A stretch of 20,552 bases of DNA from Thermoleophilia bacterium (GCA_029858755.1 JAOUEK010000001.1:1-20552); one strand, 5' to 3'; shown: positions 7,091 through 15,074, counted from the stretch's first letter. The notes: generated by a model from the letters alone, not told the origin. Made by a program: numbers and translations.

Positions 7091-7796
7091 GCGCGACCGC
7101 CACCACCAGGTTCCGCGGGAGTGCGATCCGGAACTGGTCGAGGATCGGCCGGGTGCGCTCCACGTCGAAGCACGCCGCGCCGTCGAAGACAACGGCCTCC
7201 CGCTCCCCCGCCTCGGCCAGCCGGGCGACGGACGCGGCACCGTCGTCTCCGGTGAGCAGCGACGACACCGCCGGCCAGGCCTCGTCGAGCAGGCCGCGCG
7301 CAGCCAGCGAGCGGTACAGGGTCGGCACGTGCTCCGTGCCGTACAGCTCGCGGACGGCGTCGTACAGCGGGTGCTCCCCGCGGGCCTCCGGGACGGTCGG
7401 CTCGGGTGGCGCCTCGCCGTCGACGAGGCCGAGCGGTGGCGGGGGGACGAGGGGCAGGCGGCCGTCGAGTGCCAGCCCGAGGGAGGAGACGACGAGCAGC
7501 ATCCCGGGCAGCTCCGTCGTGAACGGGCGCAGCGCGTCGGCCAGCTGCGGCGAGGCGCGGACGGAGACGGGAGTGCGCGCGGCCGCCAGGAGCCGCGACG
7601 TCGCCGCTGCGAAGCGGCCGTCGTCGACGACCGCCCGCGCGTGCACCCAGGCGCGCTCGAGCGCTGGCGGGTCGGTGGCGAGCGCCTTGAAGATCGCCGG
7701 CGTGAACGACATCCGCCGCCGGATGTCGGCGAACACGGAGGCCACGAGGCCTGTCGCGTCGTCCTCGTGCTGGAGCGCGAGCCGTCGGCTGGTCAC
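7044..7796 (-). CDS. DehI-fold protein (halocarboxylic acid dehalogenase DehI-like family) lacking the known catalytic residues
   Basis: The 250-residue product is an internal duplication of the DehI/AhpD-like helical unit. The first half has FADIRRRMSFTPAIFKALATDPPALERAW (22-50) and a hydrophobic helix after PFTTELPGML (91-100). The second half has YDAVRELYGTEHVPTLYRSLAARG (145-168) and closes with FRIALPRNLVVAVAL. From memory, Pseudomonas DehI aligns without gaps around its catalytic Asn114 and Asp189. Here those positions read Leu96 and Leu160. The fold assignment is good but dehalogenase activity is unlikely. The GTG start at 7796 has no clear ribosome binding site. It is convergent with the MFS gene (47-bp overlap) and divergent from the GntR gene. 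Confidence 0.72.
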   Translation of the reverse strand: MTSRRLALQHEDDATGLVASVFADIRRRMSFTPAIFKALATDPPALERAWVHARAVVDDGRFAAATSRLLAAARTPVSVRASPQLADALRPFTTELPGMLLVVSSLGLALDGRLPLVPPPPLGLVDGEAPPEPTVPEARGEHPLYDAVRELYGTEHVPTLYRSLAARGLLDEAWPAVSSLLTGDDGAASVARLAEAGEREAVVFDGAACFDVERTRPILDQFRIALPRNLVVAVALSESADRPLPGSPSA

Positions 7797-7966
7797 GCCG
7801 AGAGTGTTCCAATTCGCGTCGGGGCGCGGCGGTCACGGTTGCCCGCGGAAATCGCATGGTGTATACGAGACCGATGGGCCTCGGCCACCCCGAACGCATT
7901 GCGACGCCGTCACGACGGCTCCGCGAGGGGTTTCACGGCCATCCTGCACGTTGTATGGTCGGCGGG
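7797..7966. promoter_or_regulatory. Intergenic region between DehI-like and GntR genes
   Basis: This 170-bp divergent spacer should carry promoters for both sides and operators for the adjacent GntR regulator. It contains GTATAC at 7861-7866, a core often seen in GntR/FCD operators, and TTGTAT at 7951-7956 overlapping the regulator's own -10 box. Neither is a full symmetric operator, so both are only candidates. Confidence 0.3.
7954..7959 (+). promoter_or_regulatory. -10 box (TATGGT) of the gntR-hyu operon
   Basis: TATGGT (TANNNT) ends 7 nt before GTG at 7967, with TTTCAC at 7931-7936 a weak -35 candidate 17 bp upstream. There is no Shine-Dalgarno before the GTG, which suggests a leaderless first gene. 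Confidence 0.45.
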
Positions 7967-8659
7967 GTGGAGGCGATCTTCAGCGGCCACCCGCCGCTCT
8001 CCCGCACCGCGTCCGCGGCCGCGACGGAGGTGATCCGCGAGGCCATCGTCGACGGCCGCCTGGTGCCGGGGCAGCGCCTGAAGGAGGTGCAGCTGGCGAC
8101 CGAGCTCGGCATCAGCCGCACGCCGATCCGCGAGGCGCTGCTGCTGCTCCAGGCCGAGGGCCTCGTCGAGGCGACGCCCAACCGCGGCTCCACCGTTCGC
8201 GCGTACGACGTCGGCGAGCTCGAGGACATGTACGAGCTGCGGGCAGTGCTCGAAGGCCACGCCGCCCGTCGCGCGGCGACACGTATCACGGACGACGCGC
8301 TGCGCGAGCTGCGCGCCAGCTGCGCCCGCTTCCAGGAGTTGGTCACCGGCCACCGGGCGGGCGAGGGCGTGACCGAGCTCGTCGAGGAGAACGGCGTCTT
8401 CCACGAGATCGTGCTCGACGCGTGCGGCAGCCACCGGCTCACCGGCATGGTGCGCCAGGTGGTGGTGGCGCCGCTCGTCTATCGCTCGTACATCTGGTAC
8501 TCGCCGGAGCAGGCCCGGCTCTCGCTGCACGCCCACACGCAGCTCGTGCACACGCTCGAGCGCGGAGACGGGGAGCGGGCGGACGCGATCATGCGCGAGC
8601 ACGTGTTCCAGGCGCGCGACGTGCTCGTCCGCCATCTCCACGGAGAGCCGCGCCGGTGA
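7967..8659 (+). CDS. GntR-family transcriptional regulator, FCD (FadR) subfamily
   Basis: It is a 230-residue DNA-binding regulator, probably a dimer, that senses a small carboxylate. The N-terminal winged helix-turn-helix runs from about 15 to 75 (IREAIVDGRLVPGQRLKEVQLATELGISRTPIREALLLLQAEGLV, then the wing TPNRGSTV). The rest is an all-helical FCD ligand domain with ELRAVLEGHAARRAA, ENGVFHEIVLDACGS and HAHTQLVHTLERGD followed by REHVFQARD; these histidines are the usual metal/ligand positions. I chose GTG at 7967 over an in-frame ATG at 7955 or 7856 because a -10 box ends 7 nt upstream and the earlier residues do not look conserved. Its TGA overlaps the GTG of the CoA-transferase gene (GTGA), so it is the first gene of the operon it probably controls, likely with autoregulation. 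Confidence 0.9.
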   Translation: MEAIFSGHPPLSRTASAAATEVIREAIVDGRLVPGQRLKEVQLATELGISRTPIREALLLLQAEGLVEATPNRGSTVRAYDVGELEDMYELRAVLEGHAARRAATRITDDALRELRASCARFQELVTGHRAGEGVTELVEENGVFHEIVLDACGSHRLTGMVRQVVVAPLVYRSYIWYSPEQARLSLHAHTQLVHTLERGDGERADAIMREHVFQARDVLVRHLHGEPRR

Positions 8660-9906
8660 GCGACCTCACCCCGGCGCCGGCGGGCGCAGCCGCCACCGAG
8701 GCGGCCTCCGGGCCGCTCGCGGGTGTGCGCGTGGTCGAGCTGGGACAGCTGCTGGCAGGCCCCTTCACCGGTCGCCTGCTCGGCGACCTCGGTGCGGAGA
8801 TCATCAAGGTCGAGGCGCCCGGGCAGCCGGACCCGATCCGCGACTGGGGCAAGGCGCGCTACCACGGCCGTTCGCTGTGGTGGCCGGTGCAGTCGCGAAA
8901 CAAGAAGTGCATCACGCTCAACCTGCGGCACGAGCGGGGCCAGGAGCTGATGCTCGAGCTCGCCCGGCGCGCGGACGTGGTGGTAGAGAACTTCCGCCCC
9001 GGCACCCTCGAGCGCTGGAACCTCGGCTACGAGCAGCTGAGCGACGCGAACCCGCGGATCGTGCTCGCCCGCGTCTCCGGCTACGGGCAGACAGGCCCTT
9101 ACGCGAAACGCGCCGGGTTCGCGTCGGTCTCCGAGGCGATGGGCGGCATCAGGCACATCAACGGCTTCCCCGACCAGCCGCCGCCGCGGATGCACCTGTC
9201 GCTCGGCGACTCGCTGGCGGGGATGTTCGCCATCCAGGGCATCCTCGCCGCGCTCTACTGGCGCGATGCGCTCGGCGGCGGCGTCGGCCAGGTGGTGGAC
9301 GTCTCACTGATGGAGGCGTCGTTCGCGCTGCTCGAGAGCACCGTTCCCGAGTACGACCGCCTGGGGATCGTGCGGGGGCCGCAGGGGACGAACCTGAAGG
9401 GGATCGCGCCCTCCAACATCTTCAAGTCCTCCGACGACAAGTGGATGGTGATCGCCGCCAACGCGGACAAGGTCTTCGGCCGGCTCTGCGACGCGATGGG
9501 CCGCCCGGAGCTCGCCGAGGACCCGAAGTATGCGACGCACATCGCACGCGGCGAGAACCAGGACGAGCTCGAGGGGATCGTCGCCGACTGGGCGAGTAAG
9601 CACACGGCGAAGGAGATCGACGAGGTGCTGAACGCCGCGGGCGTGATCTGCGGGCCGATCTACACGATCGCCGACATCTTCGAGGACCCTCAGTACCAGG
9701 CCCGCGACATGCTCCTCCGCCACGAGGACCCCGAGTTCGGCGAGTACATCGGGCCGGGGATCGTGCCCAAGCTGTCGCACACGCCGGGGTCGGTGCGCTG
9801 GTCGGCGACCTGGGAGGAGGGCAGCCACAACCGGGAGGTCTACGGCGAGCTGCTCGGGCTCTCCGACGAGGAGATCACGAGCCTGCGCGAGGAGGGAGTC
9901 CTGTGA
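8656..9906 (+). CDS. CaiB/BaiF family (class III) CoA-transferase
   Basis: It should transfer CoA from a donor acyl-CoA to an organic acid in the cytoplasm. The 416-residue product starts with the family signature GPLAGVRVVELGQLLAGPFTGRLLGDLGAEIIKVEAP (about 18-54), followed by SRNKKCITLNLRHERG, VVENFRPGTLERW and RVSGYGQTGPYAKRAGF. The catalytic aspartate is D185 in SLGDSLAGM, equivalent to the nucleophilic Asp of formyl-CoA transferase. Length is typical (about 400). The GTG start overlaps the gntR stop, giving translational coupling. The next gene is an HMG-CoA-lyase-type aldolase after 118 nt, so the product acyl-CoA may be the lyase's substrate, for example a 3-hydroxy-3-methyl diacid. 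Substrate identity is inference; the family covers many acids. Confidence 0.9.
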   Translation: MSDLTPAPAGAAATEAASGPLAGVRVVELGQLLAGPFTGRLLGDLGAEIIKVEAPGQPDPIRDWGKARYHGRSLWWPVQSRNKKCITLNLRHERGQELMLELARRADVVVENFRPGTLERWNLGYEQLSDANPRIVLARVSGYGQTGPYAKRAGFASVSEAMGGIRHINGFPDQPPPRMHLSLGDSLAGMFAIQGILAALYWRDALGGGVGQVVDVSLMEASFALLESTVPEYDRLGIVRGPQGTNLKGIAPSNIFKSSDDKWMVIAANADKVFGRLCDAMGRPELAEDPKYATHIARGENQDELEGIVADWASKHTAKEIDEVLNAAGVICGPIYTIADIFEDPQYQARDMLLRHEDPEFGEYIGPGIVPKLSHTPGSVRWSATWEEGSHNREVYGELLGLSDEEITSLREEGVL

Positions 9907-9957
9907 GCCGTCGTGTGAGCCCTCTTGCGTCAACCGGCGGTACGTCCGTGACCGGGA

Positions 9958-9992
9958 CCGGCCGCGTCAGCGGCCGCTTCAGGGATGATCTG
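9958..9992. repeat. Degenerate copy of the two-hairpin repeat (5' half)
   Basis: GGCCGC (9960-9965) and GCGGCC (9970-9975) form a perfect 6-bp stem, followed by GCTTCAGGG. This matches the first hairpin and linker of the units at 15755 and 15967 (GCGGCCGC then CTTCAGGGG) with few changes. The second hairpin of the family is replaced by a different GC hairpin at 9992-10007. It may also act as a weak terminator or processing site between the CoA-transferase and lyase genes. Confidence 0.45.
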
Positions 9993-10020
9993 CGGGGAAA
10001 GACCCGCCCTGCGGGGGAAG
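9992..10020 (+). promoter_or_regulatory. Mutually exclusive short hairpins over the lyase ribosome binding site
   Basis: CCCGC at 10003-10007 can pair either with GCGGG at 9992-9996 or with GCGGG at 10011-10015. The latter runs into the purine-rich GGGGAAG that serves as ribosome binding site for the GTG at 10025. One fold hides the site and the other frees it. GATGAT at 9984-9989 could be an internal -10 box giving this short leader its own transcript. Stems are only 5 bp. Confidence 0.25.
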
Positions 10021-10024
10021 TAGC

Positions 10025-10921
10025 GTGAGCGCGCTCACGATCTGCGACGTCGCCCCCCGGGACGGGCTGCAGAACGATTCGAAGATCCTGGACGCGGCGA
10101 CGAGGGCGGAGCTGGTCAACCGGCTCGCTGCCGCCGGCATCCCGCGGATCGAGGCGGTCAGCTTCGTCAATCCCGCGCGCGTGCCGCAGATGGCCGACGC
10201 GGAGGAGGTCGTGGCCGGCATCGAGCGGCTGGACGGCGTCACCTACGCCGGGCTGGCGCTGAACGATCGGGGGTACGACCGGCTGCGCGAGACGACGCTC
10301 GACGAGGTGCACTTCGCATTCGCGGTCAGCGAGGAGTTCAACCGGAGGAACGCCGGAGCCGGCACCGACGAGTCGGTGCAGGCGGGCGAGCGGATCCTGG
10401 CCCGCGCGCGCGAGGACGGGATCAGGGCCACGGTCACGCTCGGCACGTCGTTCGGCTGCCCGTTCGAGGGCGCGATCGACCCGCGGCGCGTGCTCGAGCT
10501 CGCCGAGCGCCTCACCGCCGGCGGCGCCGACGAGATCGTCTTCGCCGACACGGTCGGCGTGGCCGTGCCGCGTCAGGTCCGGCACCTCGTCGGCGAGGGC
10601 GCGGCGCTCGGCGTCCCGGTCGGCGTGCACCTCCACAACACACGGAACACCGGCATCGCCAACGCGCTCGTCGCCGTCGAGGCTGGGGCGACGGTGCTCG
10701 ATGCATCGGTCGGCGGCGTCGGCGGCTGCCCCTTCGCGCCCCGCGCGACGGGGAACATCTGCACCGAGGACCTCGTCTACCTGCTCCACGGCGAGGGCCT
10801 CGACACGGGTATCGACCTCGACGCGCTGGTCGAGGTGGCGCAGTGGCTGGAAGGCGTCCTCGGCAGAGAGCTCGAGGGCATGGTCTACAAGGCCGGCGTG
10901 TTCGCGCCGGTTTCCGGATAA
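10025..10921 (+). CDS. Hydroxymethylglutaryl-CoA lyase-type aldolase
   Basis: It is a DRE-TIM metallolyase that cleaves a 3-hydroxy-3-methyl acyl-CoA; the classical reaction is HMG-CoA to acetoacetate and acetyl-CoA. The 298-residue product has DVAPRDGLQN (8-17, with catalytic Arg12 and metal ligand Asp13), EAVSFVNPARVPQMADAEEV, SFGCPFEG, the metal histidines in HLHN (H202, H204) and the signature loop GGVGGCPFAPRATGN with the mobile catalytic cysteine C235. Length matches bacterial HMG-CoA lyases. The GTG start is supported by GGGGAAG just upstream. Because the preceding gene is a CoA-transferase and no leucine-degradation genes are visible, the real substrate may be another tertiary-hydroxyl acyl-CoA such as citramalyl-CoA. 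It is followed 32 nt later by hyuA. Confidence 0.88.
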   Translation: MSALTICDVAPRDGLQNDSKILDAATRAELVNRLAAAGIPRIEAVSFVNPARVPQMADAEEVVAGIERLDGVTYAGLALNDRGYDRLRETTLDEVHFAFAVSEEFNRRNAGAGTDESVQAGERILARAREDGIRATVTLGTSFGCPFEGAIDPRRVLELAERLTAGGADEIVFADTVGVAVPRQVRHLVGEGAALGVPVGVHLHNTRNTGIANALVAVEAGATVLDASVGGVGGCPFAPRATGNICTEDLVYLLHGEGLDTGIDLDALVEVAQWLEGVLGRELEGMVYKAGVFAPVSG

Positions 10922-10940
10922 CCAGGGGAAGCACGAGGAG

Positions 10941-10946
10941 AAGGAG
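10941..10946 (+). promoter_or_regulatory. Ribosome binding site of hyuA
   Basis: AAGGAG lies 7 nt before the ATG at 10954 and decides this start over longer in-frame readings that would overlap the lyase gene. Confidence 0.8.
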
Positions 10947-10953
10947 AACCGGG

Positions 10954-13014
10954 ATGGCGTACAGGCTCGGGGTCGACGTCGGAGGCACGTTCACCGACCT
11001 CTTCCTCGTCAGCGACTCGAACGGCGGGGCGCAGTACCGCGTCAAGACCCCGTCGACGCCGACAGACCCCTCGCAGGGGGTGCTGAACGGCGTGACGAGG
11101 ATCTGCGAGGAAGCCGGGATCGAGGCAGCTGACCTCCGCAACATCCTCCACGGCACGACGGTCGCCACGAACGCCGTGCTGGAGTCGAAGGGCGCCCGCG
11201 TCGGGCTGATCACGACGACGGGCTTCAAGCAGATCCTGCACCTCGCCCGCTCGCAGACGCCCGGCCCGCTGGCGGGATGGATCATCATGATCAAGCCCGA
11301 CCCGCCCGCGTCGCTCGCCGACACCCGGGAGGCCGTGGAGCGCATGGACGCGCGCGGCGCGACGATCACCCCGGTCGACGAGACGCAGGTCGAGGAGATC
11401 GTTCGTGACCTCGTCGAGTCGGGCGTGGAGTCGCTCACCGTCGGGCTGATCAACTCGTACGTCAACCCGGCGCACGAGGAGCAGATCGGGGCGATCGTCG
11501 AGCGACTGTACCCCGGGTTCCCGGTGACGCTGTCCGCGCACGTGCTCCCCGAGTTCCGCGAGTACGAGCGGACGCTGACGGCGTGCATGAACTCGTACGT
11601 GCGGCCGAAGGTGGCGGACTACGTCGGCCACCTGCAGACGGAGCTCCAGAACGTCGGCGCCACGGCGGAGGTCAACATCCTCCGCTCGGACGCCGGGCTG
11701 ATGACCACGGCGGAGGCGACCCGCAACCCGATCTACGGGATCCTCTCCGGCCCGTCGGGCGGCGTCGCCGGCGGGCTGTACGTGGCCCGCAAGGCGGGGT
11801 TCGAGAACATCCTCACCTTCGACATGGGCGGCACGTCGACCGACGTCGCGCTCTGCCAGAACGGCGAGCCGACGATCGGCCGAGAGACCTCGATCGGCCA
11901 CTTCCGGATCAAGGTGCCGTCGGTGAACGTGCACACGGTCGGTGCGGGCGGCGGCTCGATCGCCCATGTCCCCGAGCTGACGAAGGCGCTCCGCGTGGGG
12001 CCGCAGTCGGCAGGCGCCGACCCGGGCCCGGCAGCGTACGGGCGCGGTGGCACCGAGCCGACGGTGACCGACGCGAACGTCGTCCTCGGCCACCTGCCGC
12101 CGCAGCTCCTGGGCGGCGAGATGCAGCTCGACGTGGAGGCAGCTCGGGCGTCGGTGCAGGCCGTCGCCGACGCGATGGGGCTGGGCAGCGTCGAAGAGGC
12201 GGCGGAGGGCATCCTCGCCATCGTCAACGAGAACATGGCGGGCGCTCTCCGGCTCGTCTCGGTGCAGCGCGGTCACGATCCACGCGAGTTCGCGCTCGTC
12301 GCCTACGGCGGCGCCGGCCCGCTGCACGCGAACGCGGTGGCGGAGATCATGGGCTCCTTCCCGGTGCTCGTGCCGCCGGCCCCCGGGCTGCTCTGCGCGA
12401 TCGGCGACCTGGTGGCGGACTTCCGCGACGAGTTCGCCCAGACATACATCCGCGTGCTCCCCGACGCGGAGCCGGAGGAGGTGGCCTCCATCCTGGAGGG
12501 CCTCGGTGAGCGCGCGCAGGCGTTCCTCGACGGTGAGGGCATCGAGGTCGACCGGCAACAGATCGCGTACACGGCGGACATGCGCTACCACCGCCAGGGG
12601 TACGAGATCCCCGTGACGATCGACCCGGACGACGTCCGCGCGAACGGGCTCGACGACCTCGACGAGCGGTTCGACACGCTGCACGAGCAGCTGTACGGCT
12701 TCCGCATGCACGACACGCTGTCGGAGATCGTCAACCTGCGGGCAGTCGGCTCCGGTGCCGTGCCCAAGCCCGAGCTACCGGTCGGGCAGGTGGGCGGCGC
12801 CGACGCCTCGGCGGCAGTGACGGACGAGCACGCGATCACCTTCAAGGGCGAGCAGGTGCCCACGAAGATCTACGACCGGGCGAAGCTCGCCCCTGGCATG
12901 CGCTTCGACGGCCCGGCGATCGTGACCGAGTTCGACTCCACGACCGTCGTCCTCCCGGGCTACTCGGGAGAGGTCGACGTGAACTACAACATCCTCATCA
13001 ACCCGAAGACGTGA
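10954..13014 (+). CDS. hyuA: Hydantoinase/oxoprolinase family subunit A (ATP-binding, HyuA-like)
   Basis: It is the ATP-using subunit of a HyuA-HyuB enzyme. Family members open cyclic imides or ureides (5-oxoproline, N-methylhydantoin) or carboxylate ketones (acetone, acetophenone) at the cost of ATP. The 686-residue product starts with the actin-like phosphate loop GVDVGGTFTD (6-15), then HGTTVATNAVLE, a second phosphate motif DMGGTSTDV (290-298), GAGGGSIA (330-337), SAGADPGPAAYGRGG and AYGGAGPLHA (451-460). These span HydA_N, hydantoinase A and the C-terminal domain, so the chain is complete. It lies 32 nt after the lyase gene and 8 nt before hyuB. The cysteine hydrolase downstream resembles N-carbamoylsarcosine amidohydrolase, which favours N-methylhydantoin or a similar ureide as substrate. 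The CoA-transferase and lyase upstream leave a carboxylase role open. Confidence 0.9.
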   Translation: MAYRLGVDVGGTFTDLFLVSDSNGGAQYRVKTPSTPTDPSQGVLNGVTRICEEAGIEAADLRNILHGTTVATNAVLESKGARVGLITTTGFKQILHLARSQTPGPLAGWIIMIKPDPPASLADTREAVERMDARGATITPVDETQVEEIVRDLVESGVESLTVGLINSYVNPAHEEQIGAIVERLYPGFPVTLSAHVLPEFREYERTLTACMNSYVRPKVADYVGHLQTELQNVGATAEVNILRSDAGLMTTAEATRNPIYGILSGPSGGVAGGLYVARKAGFENILTFDMGGTSTDVALCQNGEPTIGRETSIGHFRIKVPSVNVHTVGAGGGSIAHVPELTKALRVGPQSAGADPGPAAYGRGGTEPTVTDANVVLGHLPPQLLGGEMQLDVEAARASVQAVADAMGLGSVEEAAEGILAIVNENMAGALRLVSVQRGHDPREFALVAYGGAGPLHANAVAEIMGSFPVLVPPAPGLLCAIGDLVADFRDEFAQTYIRVLPDAEPEEVASILEGLGERAQAFLDGEGIEVDRQQIAYTADMRYHRQGYEIPVTIDPDDVRANGLDDLDERFDTLHEQLYGFRMHDTLSEIVNLRAVGSGAVPKPELPVGQVGGADASAAVTDEHAITFKGEQVPTKIYDRAKLAPGMRFDGPAIVTEFDSTTVVLPGYSGEVDVNYNILINPKT

Positions 13015-13022
13015 GGTCCGAG

Positions 13023-14963
13023 ATGGCGACGACACACGACGAGCTGCGGATCGCCGAGATCCCGACGGACATCGACGTCGATCCGGTCACGCTCGACATC
13101 ATCGAGGGCGCGCTCAAGAGCGCCCGCTTCGAGATGGACGCCGTGCTCTTCCGCTCCGCGATGAGCCCGGTGATCCGCGAGCAGCACGACGAGTTCCCGA
13201 TGATCACCGACCCGCGCGGCCGCATGGTCGTGGGCCAGTTCGGCGCGTACATCAACGAGATGATGGAGGAGTGGGACCGGGGCGTGTACCCGGGGGACGT
13301 GATCCTCACGTCCGACCCGTTCAAGTGCTCCGCGTCGATCTCGCACACGAACGACTGGCTGGTGCTCGTGCCGATCTTCTACGAGGACGAGCTGGTGGGC
13401 TGGTCGAGCCAGTTCGGTCACCAGATGGACGCGGGCGGCCCCCTGCCGGGGTCGCTGCCCACGGGGGCCCGGACGATCTTCGAGGAGGGGATCATCATCC
13501 CCCCGCTCAAGATCATCGAGCGCGGCGTGCCGCAGGAGGACGTGCTCCGGCTGATCTTCAACAACGTCCGCCTGCCGGAGATGAACCGCGCCGACCTGTT
13601 CGCGATCGTCGCGGGCTGCCGTGCGGGGGAGAAGCGGGTGATGGAGCTCTGCGACCGGTTCGGCAAGGAGACCTACCTCGCCGCGCTGCAGGCGCTCCTC
13701 GACCGCACGTACGAGGCGATGCGGACGCTGATCCTCGTCGCCATCCCCGAGGTGCCGCAGACGTTCGTCGACTACGTCGACGACGACGGCCTCGGCAACG
13801 GCCCGTTCAAGATGCAGCTGACGATCTGGCGGGAGGGCGACCAGGCGTTCTTCGACTGGTCGGGAACCGATCCGCAGGCGCTCGGCCCGGTGAACTTCTA
13901 CCTCTCCGAGGGCATGTTCAAGATGTTCATCGGGATCTACCTGATCATGGTCAACGATCCCCAGATCCTCTTCAACGACGGCTTCTACCCGCTGCTGCAC
14001 GTGGTGATGCCGAAGGGCAGCCTGCTCAACCCGCGCTTCCCGTCTGCGCTCGGCTGTCGCACGCACGCGCTCGCACGACTGTTCGACGTGCTCGGCGGCG
14101 CGCTCGTGAAGCAGGCGCCGGAGCTGAACACGGCGTCGGGCTACGGCACGAGCCCGTACATGCTGTACTCGGGCTGGGACGATGCCGGCGAGTTCTTCTA
14201 CTCGATGGAGATCCTGTACGGCGGGATCCCGGGGAGGCCGATCGGCGACGGGATGGACGGCCACTCCTGGTGGCCGCTGTTCGAGAACATCCCCACCGAG
14301 TACCTCGAGGCCTACTACCCGCTGCGCATCGACGGCTACACGACCGTCACCGACTCCGGCGGCCCGGGCTTCCACCGGGGCGGCAACGGCGTGGAGAAGC
14401 GGTACGTGTACCTGGAGCCTGGCGAGGTCTCGATCCACGACGACCGCTGGCTGACGCGGCCGTGGGGCGTGCTCGGCGGCTGGCCGGGCGCCCGCTCGTC
14501 GAAGCTGCTGAAGCGCGCCGACGGCACCGAGCAGGTGCTGCCGTCGAAGTGCGACAACGTAGTCGTGGAGCCGGGCGACATGCTCGTGTACCGAACGGCG
14601 GGCGGCGGCGGCTGGAAGGACCGGCTCGACCGTCCGGCCGAGCTCGTCGCGCGCGACGTCTCCTTCGGGCTCGTCAGCCGGGAGTTCGCAACAGAGGGCT
14701 ACGGTGTCGTGCTCGCCGCCGACGGGTCGGTCGACGAGGCGTCCACGGAGGTCGAGCGCGAGCGGCAGCGGACGGAGCGAGGCGAGGCGCTCGCCTTCGA
14801 CTTCGGGCCGCCGCTCGAGGACGTGATCGCCAACTGCGTCGCCGAGACGGGCCTCGAGCCGCCGTCCCCCGCCACGCCGTTGCGGTGGTCGCCGCTGGAG
14901 CCGGGCGAGGAGGCGCTCGCGCGCGTCCGGGAAGGCGACGGGGTGCCGGCACCGGGGTCGTGA
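13023..14963 (+). CDS. hyuB: Hydantoinase/oxoprolinase family subunit B (HyuB-like)
   Basis: It is the metal-binding partner of HyuA, 646 residues. The N-terminus has DVDPVTLDIIEGALKSARFEMDAVL, the family opening. Two HxxD pairs that fit the metal site are SISHTND (H108, D111) and GHQMD (H133, D136); in classical 5-oxoprolinases these read THLPD and HHADIGG. Later it has DDDGLGNGPFKM, GYGTSPYMLYSG, the long conserved block GGIPGRPIGDGMDGHSWWP and DSGGPGFHRGGNGVEKRY. The altered metal-site context (SDPFKCSASISH in place of NDPYxGGTH) marks a branch apart from typical oxoprolinases. I chose ATG at 13023, with GAGG about 6 nt upstream. The in-frame GTG at 13011 overlaps the hyuA stop and is the alternative. 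The C-terminal about 60 residues are variable. Confidence 0.88.
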   Translation: MATTHDELRIAEIPTDIDVDPVTLDIIEGALKSARFEMDAVLFRSAMSPVIREQHDEFPMITDPRGRMVVGQFGAYINEMMEEWDRGVYPGDVILTSDPFKCSASISHTNDWLVLVPIFYEDELVGWSSQFGHQMDAGGPLPGSLPTGARTIFEEGIIIPPLKIIERGVPQEDVLRLIFNNVRLPEMNRADLFAIVAGCRAGEKRVMELCDRFGKETYLAALQALLDRTYEAMRTLILVAIPEVPQTFVDYVDDDGLGNGPFKMQLTIWREGDQAFFDWSGTDPQALGPVNFYLSEGMFKMFIGIYLIMVNDPQILFNDGFYPLLHVVMPKGSLLNPRFPSALGCRTHALARLFDVLGGALVKQAPELNTASGYGTSPYMLYSGWDDAGEFFYSMEILYGGIPGRPIGDGMDGHSWWPLFENIPTEYLEAYYPLRIDGYTTVTDSGGPGFHRGGNGVEKRYVYLEPGEVSIHDDRWLTRPWGVLGGWPGARSSKLLKRADGTEQVLPSKCDNVVVEPGDMLVYRTAGGGGWKDRLDRPAELVARDVSFGLVSREFATEGYGVVLAADGSVDEASTEVERERQRTERGEALAFDFGPPLEDVIANCVAETGLEPPSPATPLRWSPLEPGEEALARVREGDGVPAPGS

Positions 14964-14990
14964 GCGAGTGACCGGTCTCAGGGAGGCTCG

Positions 14991-15070
14991 GCGACGCGGC
15001 CGCGGCAGCGGACGCCTTCAGGGGTGTGTGCGCGACCGGGATCCGCGGCAGCGGATCCCGGTCTGGCGCG
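14991..15070. repeat. Two-hairpin repeat, copy A (between hyuB and the cysteine hydrolase)
   Basis: This unit aligns along its length with the copies at 15755 and 15967, sharing GCGGCCGCGG, the linker CGCCTTCAGGGGTGT and a GGGATCCGC hairpin. Its second hairpin (15034-15046 with 15051-15063) is a perfect 13-bp stem with loop GGCA. Relative to the other copies the stem differs at paired positions on both arms, so pairing is kept. The first hairpin has one mismatch. It sits 11 nt before the next gene's ATG. Confidence 0.75.
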
Positions 15071-15074
15071 GCAG

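Noticed and set aside
7044..7796. Haloacid dehalogenase activity
   Set aside because: The two catalytic positions of DehI both align with leucine.
7858..7872. Full GntR operator around GTATAC
   Set aside because: GGT and ACC flanks are not symmetric about the GTATAC centre, so only a candidate core is noted.
7856..7966. Longer N-terminus for the GntR regulator
   Set aside because: The extra 37 residues are not GntR-like, and a -10 box lies inside that stretch, 7 nt before the chosen GTG.
10885..12711. Long minus-strand open frame opposite hyuA (608 codons)
   Set aside because: It is antisense to a full HyuA with intact motifs and has low-complexity His/Arg/Val-rich content.
12984..14438. 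Long minus-strand open frame opposite hyuB
   Set aside because: Same reason: antisense to a well-supported HyuB and without recognisable motifs.
15024..15074. GTG start for the cysteine hydrolase at 15024
   Set aside because: It would translate the repeat hairpin into a non-conserved leader; the family N-terminus is reached from 15075.
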